From positions 4,341-10,697 of the forward strand of contig PMBA01000262.1 of the NCBI GenBank assembly GCA_003152795.1: a stretch of DNA of 6,357 nucleotides, given 5' to 3'. Below the pieces are notes generated by a model that ran no database searches, had not been told where the DNA came from, and saw only the letters and a list, made by a program, of their open reading frames with translations. This stretch comes from Acidobacteriaceae bacterium. GTDB taxonomy: Bacteria > Acidobacteriota > Terriglobia > Terriglobales > Acidobacteriaceae. The position numbers were made by a program, and so were the translations under genes. Below, piece after piece: positions 1 through 5,003 of the stretch (position 1 is the stretch's first letter; every line of letters starts with the position of its first letter).

Positions 1-249
1 ACCAAACCGAAGCGGAAACAATAGCCAGTCAGCGGGGGAGAGTCACAGCCCGGACGAATCCGGTTGTGACTCTTCCCTCCCCTGATTGCCAGCTCGTGGC
101 CTAACCCGAACTCTATAGGAACAAAACCGGTCGTCGCAGATTTTCCGAATCCCGCCGATGTGTCCCTTTCTGCACAGAAACACCTTCGTCCGGTGACTAA
201 TATCTGGGCTAGGGTCAGCCCCTATTGATCCCACATCAGGAGAAAAGAA
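1..249. other. Non-coding left edge and leader of the first metallothionein gene
   Basis: No convincing gene lies here on either strand; the long minus-strand reading frame over this stretch has no family resemblance and runs antisense through the metallothionein gene. The stretch holds a long hairpin (26-88) and a short one (GGGCT at 206-210 pairing with AGCCC at 217-221). It ends in the ribosome binding site of the metallothionein gene (AGGAGA, 238-243). I could not pick a convincing sigma-70 promoter by eye, although one must lie here or further upstream. Confidence 0.6.
26..88. repeat. Long imperfect inverted repeat (hairpin)
   Basis: A perfect 8-bp stem, GAGTCACA (40-47) with TGTGACTC (65-72), encloses a second 5-bp stem, CCGGA (50-54) with TCCGG (59-63), closed by a CGAA tetraloop. 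Pairing continues outward with wobbles and a small internal loop: 34-39 with 73-78, then 26-32 with 82-88. No T-run follows on the + strand, so it is not a classical Rho-independent terminator. It may be a terminator of an unseen upstream gene, a REP-like element, or a structured RNA. Confidence 0.7.
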
Positions 250-405
250 ATGGCCCCTGCTCAAGGCGAGAAGTGTGCACATCCGGCTTGTTCGTGCGTG
301 ACTACGTCGGGCAAATATTGCAGCGCGGCGTGCGCGGCAATCGGGAAGACACCGGACATCGAGTGTCCGTGCCAACACCCTGCATGCCAAGCCAAAACCG
401 ACTAA
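250..405 (+). CDS. Bacterial metallothionein, 51 aa
   Basis: A small cytoplasmic Cys-rich protein expected to bind Zn, Cd or Cu in a metal-thiolate cluster, for storage or detoxification. It has 8 Cys (C9, C14, C16, C24, C28, C39, C41, C46) and 2 His (H11, H43). The N-terminal pattern is C-x-H-x2-C-x-C, the middle is YCSAAC (23-28), and the C-terminal pattern is C-x-C-x-H-x2-C. The central YCSxxC segment and the 51-aa length fit bacterial metallothioneins related to SmtA/PmtA. The ATG is chosen because AGGAGA (238-243) lies at good spacing and the Cys pattern begins just after. A paralogue lies at 1515-1676. A 64-nt gap with a palindrome separates it from the next gene. The metal preference cannot be read from sequence. 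Confidence 0.88.
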   Translation: MAPAQGEKCAHPACSCVTTSGKYCSAACAAIGKTPDIECPCQHPACQAKTD

Positions 406-421
406 CCATCGCTTTCCCCTG

Positions 422-433
422 CCTGGCGCCAGG
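422..433. promoter_or_regulatory. 12-bp perfect palindrome
   Basis: CCTGGCGCCAGG is a perfect palindrome in the gap between the metallothionein gene and the 57-aa gene. A further CCC/GGG pair flanks it at looser spacing. It could be an operator for a dimeric regulator or a short RNA hairpin that separates expression of the two genes. No T-run follows, so a terminator role is weakly supported. Confidence 0.4.
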
Positions 434-469
434 AGACGGGTAAGCCCCACTCTACCGAAAGGAGATACC

Positions 470-643
470 ATGTCATTCGGACTTTATGCGATTGGGTTCG
501 CCATCTTGATCGCAGGACTGACGTATGCCGCGTACCTTGTGCACATGCCCGCGCACTGGATTGTCGTGGGTGCGGTCGTGCTGTTAGGCATTGGAATACT
601 GTCGGCTGTCAAGGCCACCCGTCAGAAGGATCCTGCGAAATAA
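470..643 (+). CDS. Small two-helix membrane protein, 57 aa, function unknown
   Basis: The protein has two hydrophobic segments, about residues 4-26 and 31-49. A short polar turn (HMPAHW, 25-30) joins them, and a charged tail with K48, R51, K53 and K57 follows. It is a likely inner-membrane hairpin with both ends in the cytoplasm by the positive-inside rule. The ATG is supported by an excellent site, AAAGGAG (458-464). Similar short membrane proteins of this general type are, to my memory, common as hypothetical proteins in Acidobacteriota and Proteobacteria; I cannot name a characterised family. It follows the metallothionein gene by 64 nt and may be co-transcribed with it. Confidence 0.75.
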   Translation: MSFGLYAIGFAILIAGLTYAAYLVHMPAHWIVVGAVVLLGIGILSAVKATRQKDPAK

Positions 644-649
644 ACGATT

Positions 650-688
650 GCCGGAATGCGACCCTCCACCGCCGCAGCGGCCGGAATG
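650..688. repeat. 9-bp direct repeat pair flanking a GC-rich stem
   Basis: GCCGGAATG occurs at 650-658 and 680-688, a 30-bp period. Between the copies CCGC (669-672) can pair with GCGG (677-680). It lies directly after the stop of the 57-aa gene. The stem could contribute to transcript ending, but there is no T-run. Confidence 0.45.
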
Positions 689-743
689 ATGGTTACATCT
701 TGACAGATGAACCGGGGGAACAATCTTCTGGACTCCGTCCATA

Positions 744-757
744 CGCGGCACTCCGCG
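744..757. other. Short perfect GC hairpin
   Basis: CGCGG (744-748) and CCGCG (753-757) form a perfect 5-bp stem with the loop CACT. It is about 100 nt after the 57-aa gene. It may help end or stabilise that transcript; its significance is uncertain because short GC stems arise by chance in GC-rich DNA. Confidence 0.3.
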
Positions 758-788
758 CCCACTTCCGGATCGCTGCCATTCAGAAAAC

Positions 789-833
789 GGTCAATACTGA
801 CCAGTCTTTCCCGGCCTAAAGTCCGATACTGAC
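789..833. promoter_or_regulatory. Operator-like dyad plus phased direct repeat
   Basis: GGTCA (789-793) and TGACC (798-802) form an inverted repeat with a 4-nt spacer. The overlapping octamer ATACTGAC (794-801) recurs at 826-833, 32 bp or about three helical turns downstream, so both copies face the same side of the helix. This layout suits cooperative binding by a transcription factor. The regulator is unknown. Confidence 0.35.
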
Positions 834-945
834 GATCAGCGGGTTCTCACCCCCAGAGGGAACTCCTTGAACCAGTTTGATTTTGAATTGTGTGCCTGTG
901 AAGGGGCATCCGGCAACTACGCTCTCGCGGTTAAGGGCGCGCACA

Positions 946-963
946 ATCGAAACCGGTTGCGAT
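946..963. promoter_or_regulatory. 18-bp near-palindrome before csbD
   Basis: ATCG-A-AACCGGTT-G-CGAT is symmetric except for one position per arm, with an AACCGGTT core. It ends 4 nt before the csbD ribosome binding site (AAGGAG, 968-973). It could be an operator downstream of the promoter or an RNA stem acting on translation start. Confidence 0.35.
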
Positions 964-979
964 CGAAAAGGAGAACATC

Positions 980-1159
980 ATGAAACCAAGCACGGAAGAT
1001 AAAGCGGAAGGCAAGCTCCATGAAGTGAAGGGAAAAATCAAGGAGGAGGTTGGTAAGGTGACGAACGACCCCGACTTGGAAGTGTCAGGGGAAGCGGAAA
1101 AGAACGCCGGCAAAGTTCAGAAATGGATCGGCAATGTTGAAAAGGTCGTCGGGAAATAG
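980..1159 (+). CDS. CsbD family stress-response protein, 59 aa
   Basis: A small, highly charged, soluble protein of the CsbD family, typically induced by general stress; its molecular role is not known. The sequence shows the family features: an N-terminal E-D-K-A-E-G-K stretch (6-12), the core VKGKIKEEVGKVTNDPDLE (17-35), and a second repeat-like half, SGEAEKNAGKVQKWIGNVEK (37-56). The length (59 aa) is usual. The start has AAGGAG (968-973) upstream. It begins a run of closely spaced + strand genes (42-nt gap to the next) that leads into mlaEFD, so stress control at its promoter could extend to lipid transport. Confidence 0.9.
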   Translation: MKPSTEDKAEGKLHEVKGKIKEEVGKVTNDPDLEVSGEAEKNAGKVQKWIGNVEKVVGK

Positions 1160-1201
1160 AGCACGATTAACAAAAGATCGCAGAACGCACAGGAGGGTAC
1201 C

Positions 1202-1471
1202 GTGTCACAAACTGTAGTCGAAAGAACGGCGGAACACATCGCTGAAACAACCCAGCAGGCTTGTCGTGCAACCAATGCGGTTGCCGATGCGATCGAGGAG
1301 GGCGTCGGAGCCGTGCGGTGCGCTGTAAAACAGAGCAGCGACGCTGCCGAAGAACTCTGGACTGACACAACTCAACGCATCCAGCGAAACCCCGCGCTTA
1401 CGGTTGCTGCGACGCTTGCCATCGGCATCACCGTAGGAACATTGATCGGGTGGATGCTCAAACGAAGGTAG
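1202..1471 (+). CDS. DUF883/ElaB-YqjD-like tail-anchored membrane protein, 89 aa
   Basis: Residues 1-60 form a polar, Ala- and Glu-rich helix suited to coiled-coil formation. RNPALTV (62-68) leads into one C-terminal membrane helix (about 66-86) with a glycine zipper (G75, G79, G83), ending in KRR. This architecture matches the ElaB/YqjD/DUF883 group, whose E. coli members are stationary-phase inner-membrane proteins reported to bind ribosomes; the exact role here is inferred. Two cysteines (C21, C40) sit in the soluble part. The start is GTG with a very strong AGGAGG (1191-1196) five nt upstream. It lies 42 nt after csbD, a pairing common in stress loci. Confidence 0.78.
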   Translation: MSQTVVERTAEHIAETTQQACRATNAVADAIEEGVGAVRCAVKQSSDAAEELWTDTTQRIQRNPALTVAATLAIGITVGTLIGWMLKRR

Positions 1472-1514
1472 CTTTGAACGCAAGTGCGGGATTGAAGAAG
1501 GAGAACAATAACGA

Positions 1515-1676
1515 ATGATGACGCCAATCGAGCAGACAAAGTGCGGGCACCTCCCATGCCGGTGCATGGTGCAAGCTGGCAACAAATTCTGCGGTCAAGC
1601 TTGCAAGGAGGCCGGATCCGAAGATGTTGAGATCGCGTGCCAGTGCGACCATGGAGCTTGTCCACTTACGGTATGA
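1515..1676 (+). CDS. Second bacterial metallothionein, 53 aa
   Basis: A paralogue of the 250-405 product. It has 8 Cys (C10, C15, C17, C26, C30, C42, C44, C49) and 2 His (H12, H46). The same mirrored layout is present: C-x-H-x2-C-x-C at the N-terminus, FCGQAC (25-30) in the middle, and C-x-C-x-H-x2-C at the C-terminus. Linkers are one residue longer than in the first copy. It likely binds Zn, Cd or Cu in the cytoplasm. AAGGAG (1498-1503) is 11 nt from the first ATG; the second ATG (1518) is an equally possible start. It lies 43 nt after the DUF883 gene, within the likely operon. Nearly all residues outside the metal ligands differ from the first copy, so the duplication is old. Confidence 0.87.
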   Translation: MMTPIEQTKCGHLPCRCMVQAGNKFCGQACKEAGSEDVEIACQCDHGACPLTV

Positions 1677-1689
1677 AGCTGCGGCCACG

Positions 1690-1709
1690 CTTCACCAGGA
1701 GTGGCGAAG
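1690..1709 (+). promoter_or_regulatory. Hairpin overlapping the ribosome binding site of the 69-aa gene
   Basis: CTTC (1690-1693) pairs with GAAG (1706-1709) and CCA (1695-1697) with TGG (1702-1704). There is one A/C mismatch, and the loop is GGAG. The 3' arm takes up the first bases of the AAGGAGG ribosome binding site (1707-1713), so the fold could reduce translation of the downstream gene. No experimental family is recognised. Confidence 0.3.
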
Positions 1710-1721
1710 GAGGATATCGAC

Positions 1722-1931
1722 ATGACGATGCCCCAGATGTTGCCCCTGGTGTTGGAAGTCGCGGGCATCGCGCTCCTGTCGGTGCTGGCAGGGGCGCAAG
1801 CAGCGGGTAATCGGAGACTATCCTCCAGCAGGGTTGCCAGCGCATCCTCGGCGCAACCGGATTTGACGTACGCGCGTCCGACGGAGGAACCGAAGCGCCC
1901 GCACGGGGCGCCTAACCCATGGGGCGCCTAA
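1722..1931 (+). CDS. Small membrane or secreted protein, 69 aa, unknown
   Basis: Residues 7-28 are hydrophobic, and an AQA site at 25-27 could be cut by signal peptidase. The N-terminus lacks the usual positive charges and E12 interrupts the helix, so an uncut membrane anchor is also possible. The rest is polar, Ser- and Pro-rich, probably disordered, and ends in PNPWGA. The ATG at 1722 is chosen because AAGGAGG (1707-1713) is 8 nt upstream; a GTG at 1701 in the same frame would place that site inside the gene. The stop is 3 nt before mlaE, so it may be translationally coupled to it. I recognise no family. The final codons come from a 16-bp tandem duplication. Confidence 0.6.
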   Translation: MTMPQMLPLVLEVAGIALLSVLAGAQAAGNRRLSSSRVASASSAQPDLTYARPTEEPKRPHGAPNPWGA

Positions 1932-1936
1932 CCAAT
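1905..1936 (+). repeat. 16-bp tandem duplication at the 69-aa gene/mlaE junction
   Basis: Two adjacent 16-bp units (1905-1920 and 1921-1936) begin with the identical 13-mer GGGGCGCCTAACC and differ by one base near the end (CAT versus AAT). Removing one unit makes the upstream frame read through CCT AAC CAA to TGA, whose TGA overlaps the mlaE ATG as ATGA. The duplication therefore seems to have altered the C-terminus and replaced an overlapping stop-start with a 3-nt gap. Confidence 0.8.
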
Positions 1937-2786
1937 GATCGACAAGAAATTCACAGCGCTCGCAGGGGTTAACCCTCCGCAACCAGAGAAGGGGATCTTG
2001 CTTGACGCCCCACTGGCGAACCCCTCCCCCGGCTCGATCAGCAAGTTCCTGGAATGGTTCGGCGATCTGGGCATATTTTTCTGGCGAGTTGCACGCGCTA
2101 CCGTAACTCCGCCATTTGAATTCCGCGAGTTGTTTCGGCAACTCGATGAGATCGGATCACAGTCACTGCCGCTGGTCGCGCTGGCCGGCGCCGCGACCGG
2201 GGTTGTTCTCTCCCTGGAAGCCCGTTACAGCCTGACCCGCTTTGGGGCCAAGTCGCTGCTTCCCGCTGCAATCGTGTTCTCCGTCATCCACGAGACCGGC
2301 CCGATCATCACCGGCCTGGTGGTGAGTGGCCGAGTGGGCGCCGGCATTGGCGCGGAGCTGGCGTCGATGAAAGTGACGGAGCAGATCGATGCCGTCGAGG
2401 CCTCCGCGGTGAACCCCTACAAGCTGCTCGCCGTGCCCCGCATCCTGGCTTGCATCCTGATGCTGCCCCTGTTGACGCTGGCGGCCGACTTATGCGGGTT
2501 GGTGATGGGTTGGGTGGCGCAGGCGCTGGTCGAACCGCTCTCATTCCATCAATTCATCAACAGCGGCTTTAAGGGCGCCGACTTCAATGATTTTCTGCCC
2601 CCCACCTTCAAGACGGCTGTGTTTGGCCTGATCATTGGCCTGATCGCGTGTTTTCAGGGAATGCGCACACAGGGAGGCGCCGCTGGCGTGGGGCGCGCGG
2701 CTACGAGTTCGGTGGTCTTGTCCTCGCTGTTCGTGATCCTGGCCGACGTCGTACTGGTGAAACTGATTCTCATATTCTTCCCGTGA
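1935..2786 (+). CDS. mlaE: MlaE-type permease of an MCE/Mla lipid ABC transporter
   Basis: An inner-membrane permease that moves phospholipid or another lipid between the inner membrane and a periplasmic MlaD ring, powered by MlaF. The MlaE/YrbE family core is clear: LPLVALAGAATGVVL (78-92), HETGPIITGLVVSGRVGAGI (119-138), ELASMKVTEQIDAV (141-154), NPYKLLAVPRILA (160-172) and QGMRTQGGAAGVGRA (241-255). About five hydrophobic segments end near residue 281. At 283 aa it is about 20-25 longer than E. coli MlaE because of a polar N-terminal extension (about 1-35). No good ribosome binding site precedes the ATG, which supports coupling to the upstream 69-aa gene. The gene order is E-F-D rather than F-E-D as in E. 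coli. Confidence 0.93.
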   Translation: MIDKKFTALAGVNPPQPEKGILLDAPLANPSPGSISKFLEWFGDLGIFFWRVARATVTPPFEFRELFRQLDEIGSQSLPLVALAGAATGVVLSLEARYSLTRFGAKSLLPAAIVFSVIHETGPIITGLVVSGRVGAGIGAELASMKVTEQIDAVEASAVNPYKLLAVPRILACILMLPLLTLAADLCGLVMGWVAQALVEPLSFHQFINSGFKGADFNDFLPPTFKTAVFGLIIGLIACFQGMRTQGGAAGVGRAATSSVVLSSLFVILADVVLVKLILIFFP

Positions 2787-2788
2787 TT

Positions 2789-2802
2789 TGTTCGCATGAA
2801 CA
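2789..2802. other. Small inverted repeat between mlaE and mlaF
   Basis: TGTTC (2789-2793) and GAACA (2798-2802) pair perfectly around the loop GCAT, in the 42-nt gap just after the mlaE stop. It may be a minor RNA stem that tunes mlaF expression. It is too short to call a terminator. Confidence 0.3.
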
Positions 2803-2828
2803 TAGATTAACCAGCTCGCGAAAAAAGT

Positions 2829-3617
2829 ATGGACACCATCGACCAGATTGCCGCGCAGCCGGAAGACGCAGAAAAAGACTCCAGTGTGCCGGCGGTTGCC
2901 GTCGAGGACCTGCATAAGTCCTTCGGAACTCAAAGGGTTCTGAACGGAATCAGCCTGACGGTGAAACGCGGCGAAACCCTGGCGGTTTTGGGACGCAGCG
3001 GTACCGGAAAGAGCGTATTGCTGAGGCTCATCATCGGGTTGCAGAATCCGGACTCGGGATCGGTTCGCATCCACGGTCAGGACATCGCCGGCCTGGCGCT
3101 CGACGATCTCGGAGAAATCAGAAAGAAGATGGGTTTTCTGTTTCAGCATGCCGCTCTCTACGATTCTCTGACGGTCGAGGAGAACGTCGCGTTTCCGCTG
3201 CAACACCATAAACAGGAGATGTCGAAGTCCGAGCAGGCCGACCGGGTCGGGAAACTACTGGAGGAAGTGGGGATGGAGGGCGCGCTCCAGAAGATGCCGT
3301 CGGATATCTCGGGGGGCATGCAGAAACGAGTAGGCCTGGCGCGGGCGCTGGCTCTGGAGCCGGACATTCTGCTGCTCGATGAGCCCACCGCCGGTCTCGA
3401 TCCCATCAGTTCCGGGGAGATCGACGACCTGATTCTGAAGCTGCAGGCGGAACATCACATGGCGTCCGTCGTCGTGACCCACGATCTGCACAGCGCGAAG
3501 GCGATTGCGGACCGTCTGGCATTGCTCAACGAGGGCAAGGTGGTGATCGAAGGCAGTTTTGAGGAACTTCAAAACAGTGACATCGAGTTTGTCAGGGAGT
3601 TTCTAAAGCATTCGTAG
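2829..3617 (+). CDS. mlaF: MlaF-type ATPase of the MCE/Mla lipid ABC transporter
   Basis: A cytoplasmic ABC ATPase that drives the MlaE permease. Motifs in order: Walker A GRSGTGKS (55-62), Q-loop Q106 in FLFQHAALYD, signature SGGMQKR (161-167), Walker B ILLLDEP (180-186) with catalytic E185, D-loop AGLD (188-191) and H-loop H218. The FQHAALYDSLTV region and the SGGMQKRVGLARALA stretch are typical of the MlaF/Ttg2A group. At 262 aa it is close to the usual length, with a polar N-terminal extension of about 20 residues. The start lacks a clear ribosome binding site (an A-run precedes the ATG). It follows mlaE by 42 nt and precedes mlaD by 8 nt. Confidence 0.95.
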   Translation: MDTIDQIAAQPEDAEKDSSVPAVAVEDLHKSFGTQRVLNGISLTVKRGETLAVLGRSGTGKSVLLRLIIGLQNPDSGSVRIHGQDIAGLALDDLGEIRKKMGFLFQHAALYDSLTVEENVAFPLQHHKQEMSKSEQADRVGKLLEEVGMEGALQKMPSDISGGMQKRVGLARALALEPDILLLDEPTAGLDPISSGEIDDLILKLQAEHHMASVVVTHDLHSAKAIADRLALLNEGKVVIEGSFEELQNSDIEFVREFLKHS

Positions 3618-3625
3618 GGGGATCT

Positions 3626-4819
3626 ATGTCGAGAGCGGCGCGGTTGGGAGCTTTCATCGTTTTGACCATGGCAATTCTGGTGGCCGGTGTCTTCATCATC
3701 GGGAGCAAGCAGTATCTTTTCAGCTCGACCTACCAATTGAAGGCGCAATTCGACAACGTGGTGGGTCTGGATGCGGGCGGCGATGTGCGGGTGGGCGGAG
3801 TTCACAGCGGAACCGTACGCGACATCGTGCTGCCCCACACGCCGGGCGAAAAAGTCACGGTCGTCATGGATCTCAGCAAATCCACGCACGAGATCATCAA
3901 GCAGGACTCCGTGGCATCGATCGAAACCGAGGGGTTGTTGGGCAATCAATACCTGGCAATTTCGTTTGGATCGGCTGGGAAAGCCGACGTGCGGAACGGC
4001 GATATGATCGCCAGCCAGCCGCCGCTGGAAATGTCGGACCTGTTCAAAAAGACGAGCGGAATTCTGGACAGCAGCCAGCAAGCCATCCAGAACGCCACTC
4101 GCGCGGCGGCGAATCTGCAATCCATCAGCGCCAAAATCGATGGCGGCCAGGGAACAGTCGGAGCGCTGGTTAACGATAAACAGGTTTATAGCAACCTCCA
4201 ACAGACCACGGCCACCATGAACGACACCATGACCCGGGCGCAGGCTGGGGTGACCGACTTCCAGGAAAATATGGAAGCGCTCAAGCACAATTTCTTTCTC
4301 CGCGGGTATTTCAAGAACCGGGGCTACGAGGATTCCGCGGAACTGGCAAAGAATGAGATTGAACGCCTGCCCCAAGGCACGCCGACCAAGGAGTTCACCT
4401 ACTCGGCAAAGCAGCTTTTCGATAAGCAGGACTCGGCCAAGCTGAAAAATCAGAAATCTCTAAACGCTGGCGGCGAATTCCTGGCCAACAACCAGTTCGG
4501 GATTGCGGTGATCGTGGCATCCGCTGGCATGGAAGGCGACACCCAGAAGGAGCTTGTGCTGACCGAAGCCTGGGCCATGGTTGTGCGTGAATATCTGGTG
4601 GAGAACTTCGGATTCGACGATAGTCAGCTCAAGACTCTGGGCATGGGTAAGCAGACGGACGCAAAGTCCGATGGCGGCTGGGGCACGGTGCAGATTTTCA
4701 TCTATCCAGCCGGAACCGAGATTCCGCCAACCAAGCAGGCGCATGCTGGCCTGGCATCCAAAACAGTCCCGGACCAACCGGTGCAGGCAGTGGCGGCCAC
4801 CGCTCCGAAACCACAGTAG
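3626..4819 (+). CDS. mlaD: MlaD-type MCE protein with an OmpA-like C-terminal domain
   Basis: The periplasmic, inner-membrane-anchored lipid-binding subunit of the transporter. Order of parts: N-terminal membrane helix (about 7-26), MCE domain (about 35-117, with VVGLDAGGDVRVGGVHSGTV at 45-64 and TEGLLGNQYLAI at 101-112), a long helical linker (about 135-222), the motif NFFLRGYFKNRGYED (222-236), an OmpA-like domain (about 257-362) and a Pro/Ala-rich tail. E. coli MlaD is about 183 aa and lacks the OmpA-like part. By hand alignment to OmpA, the peptidoglycan-binding Asp and Arg are replaced by G301 and W316, so wall binding is doubtful. AGGGGGA (3616-3622), overlapping the mlaF stop, is the ribosome binding site. 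The MCE part is certain; the OmpA-like assignment is strong but made by eye. Confidence 0.9.
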   Translation: MSRAARLGAFIVLTMAILVAGVFIIGSKQYLFSSTYQLKAQFDNVVGLDAGGDVRVGGVHSGTVRDIVLPHTPGEKVTVVMDLSKSTHEIIKQDSVASIETEGLLGNQYLAISFGSAGKADVRNGDMIASQPPLEMSDLFKKTSGILDSSQQAIQNATRAAANLQSISAKIDGGQGTVGALVNDKQVYSNLQQTTATMNDTMTRAQAGVTDFQENMEALKHNFFLRGYFKNRGYEDSAELAKNEIERLPQGTPTKEFTYSAKQLFDKQDSAKLKNQKSLNAGGEFLANNQFGIAVIVASAGMEGDTQKELVLTEAWAMVVREYLVENFGFDDSQLKTLGMGKQTDAKSDGGWGTVQIFIYPAGTEIPPTKQAHAGLASKTVPDQPVQAVAATAPKPQ

Positions 4820-4820
4820 C

Positions 4821-4847
4821 GATCTCGTGAACATGCCTTGCGAGATC
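4821..4847 (+). terminator. Inverted repeat after mlaD, possible operon end
   Basis: GATCTCG (4821-4827) pairs perfectly with CGAGATC (4841-4847) around a 13-nt loop, one base after the mlaD stop. No T-run follows directly (TTCATTTTTGG lies 13 nt later, at 4860-4870). It is a plausible transcript end or 3' protective stem, but not a canonical intrinsic terminator. Confidence 0.4.
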
Positions 4848-4973
4848 AGCTACCACCTGTTCATTTTTGGACAGTTTTACCTCCGCCGCACTTCGATAAT
4901 GGGAGGAAGCTTCGGCAGTGCCTTCGTCCAGCAGCGTAGCAGAAACGCTCCCCCAGCGCGGGCATTCGGTGCA

Positions 4974-5003
4974 GGAACTTCGGACTCGTCCGGAGGATCT
5001 TAA
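4974..5003 (+). promoter_or_regulatory. Weak ECF/sigma-E-like promoter candidate
   Basis: GGAACTT (4974-4980) matches the -35 element of sigma-E-type ECF promoters. After 17 nt comes TCTTAA (4998-5003), near the TCTGA-like -10; E. coli promoters of this class usually have about 16 nt. It would transcribe the 49-aa ORF. It is one base off in spacing and imperfect in the -10, so it may be chance. Confidence 0.2.

Larger units (their letters stand above)
644..979. other. 336-nt non-coding region upstream of the stress/mla operon
   Basis: No credible gene is seen. It probably holds the end of the upstream transcript and the promoter and control region of the csbD-led operon. It contains 9-bp direct repeats (650-658, 680-688), a GC hairpin (CGCGG 744-748 with CCGCG 753-757), an operator-like dyad (789-802), an 8-bp direct repeat of ATACTGAC (794-801 and 826-833), and a near-perfect 18-bp palindrome just before the csbD ribosome binding site (946-963). 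Two GGAAC boxes (717-721, 859-863) recall the -35 element of ECF sigma factors, but neither has a matching -10 at proper spacing. Confidence 0.6.

Noticed and set aside
43..471. 142-aa minus-strand reading frame over the left end
   Set aside because: It is Arg- and Cys-rich with no family resemblance and runs antisense through the well-supported metallothionein gene and its leader.
717..741. GGAAC followed by CGTCC as an ECF or EcfG promoter
   Set aside because: The spacer is only 14 nt, shorter than the 16-17 nt such promoters use.
707..832. 41-codon + strand reading frame starting ATG AAC CGG
   Set aside because: It has no ribosome binding site, an unusual Ser/Arg-rich composition and no recognisable family; it overlaps the operator-like repeats.
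2541..3209. 222-aa minus-strand frame opposite mlaE and mlaF
   Set aside because: It is antisense to two clear family members and has no domain signature.
3569..4375. 268-aa minus-strand frame opposite mlaD
   Set aside because: It mirrors mlaD codons and has no recognisable domain; the GC-rich complement of a real gene often stays open.
4581..5003. 140-aa + strand frame overlapping the end of mlaD
   Set aside because: More than half is an out-of-frame shadow of mlaD; the remaining part, including a GGSFGSAF-like stretch from 4901, has no ribosome binding site and no family.
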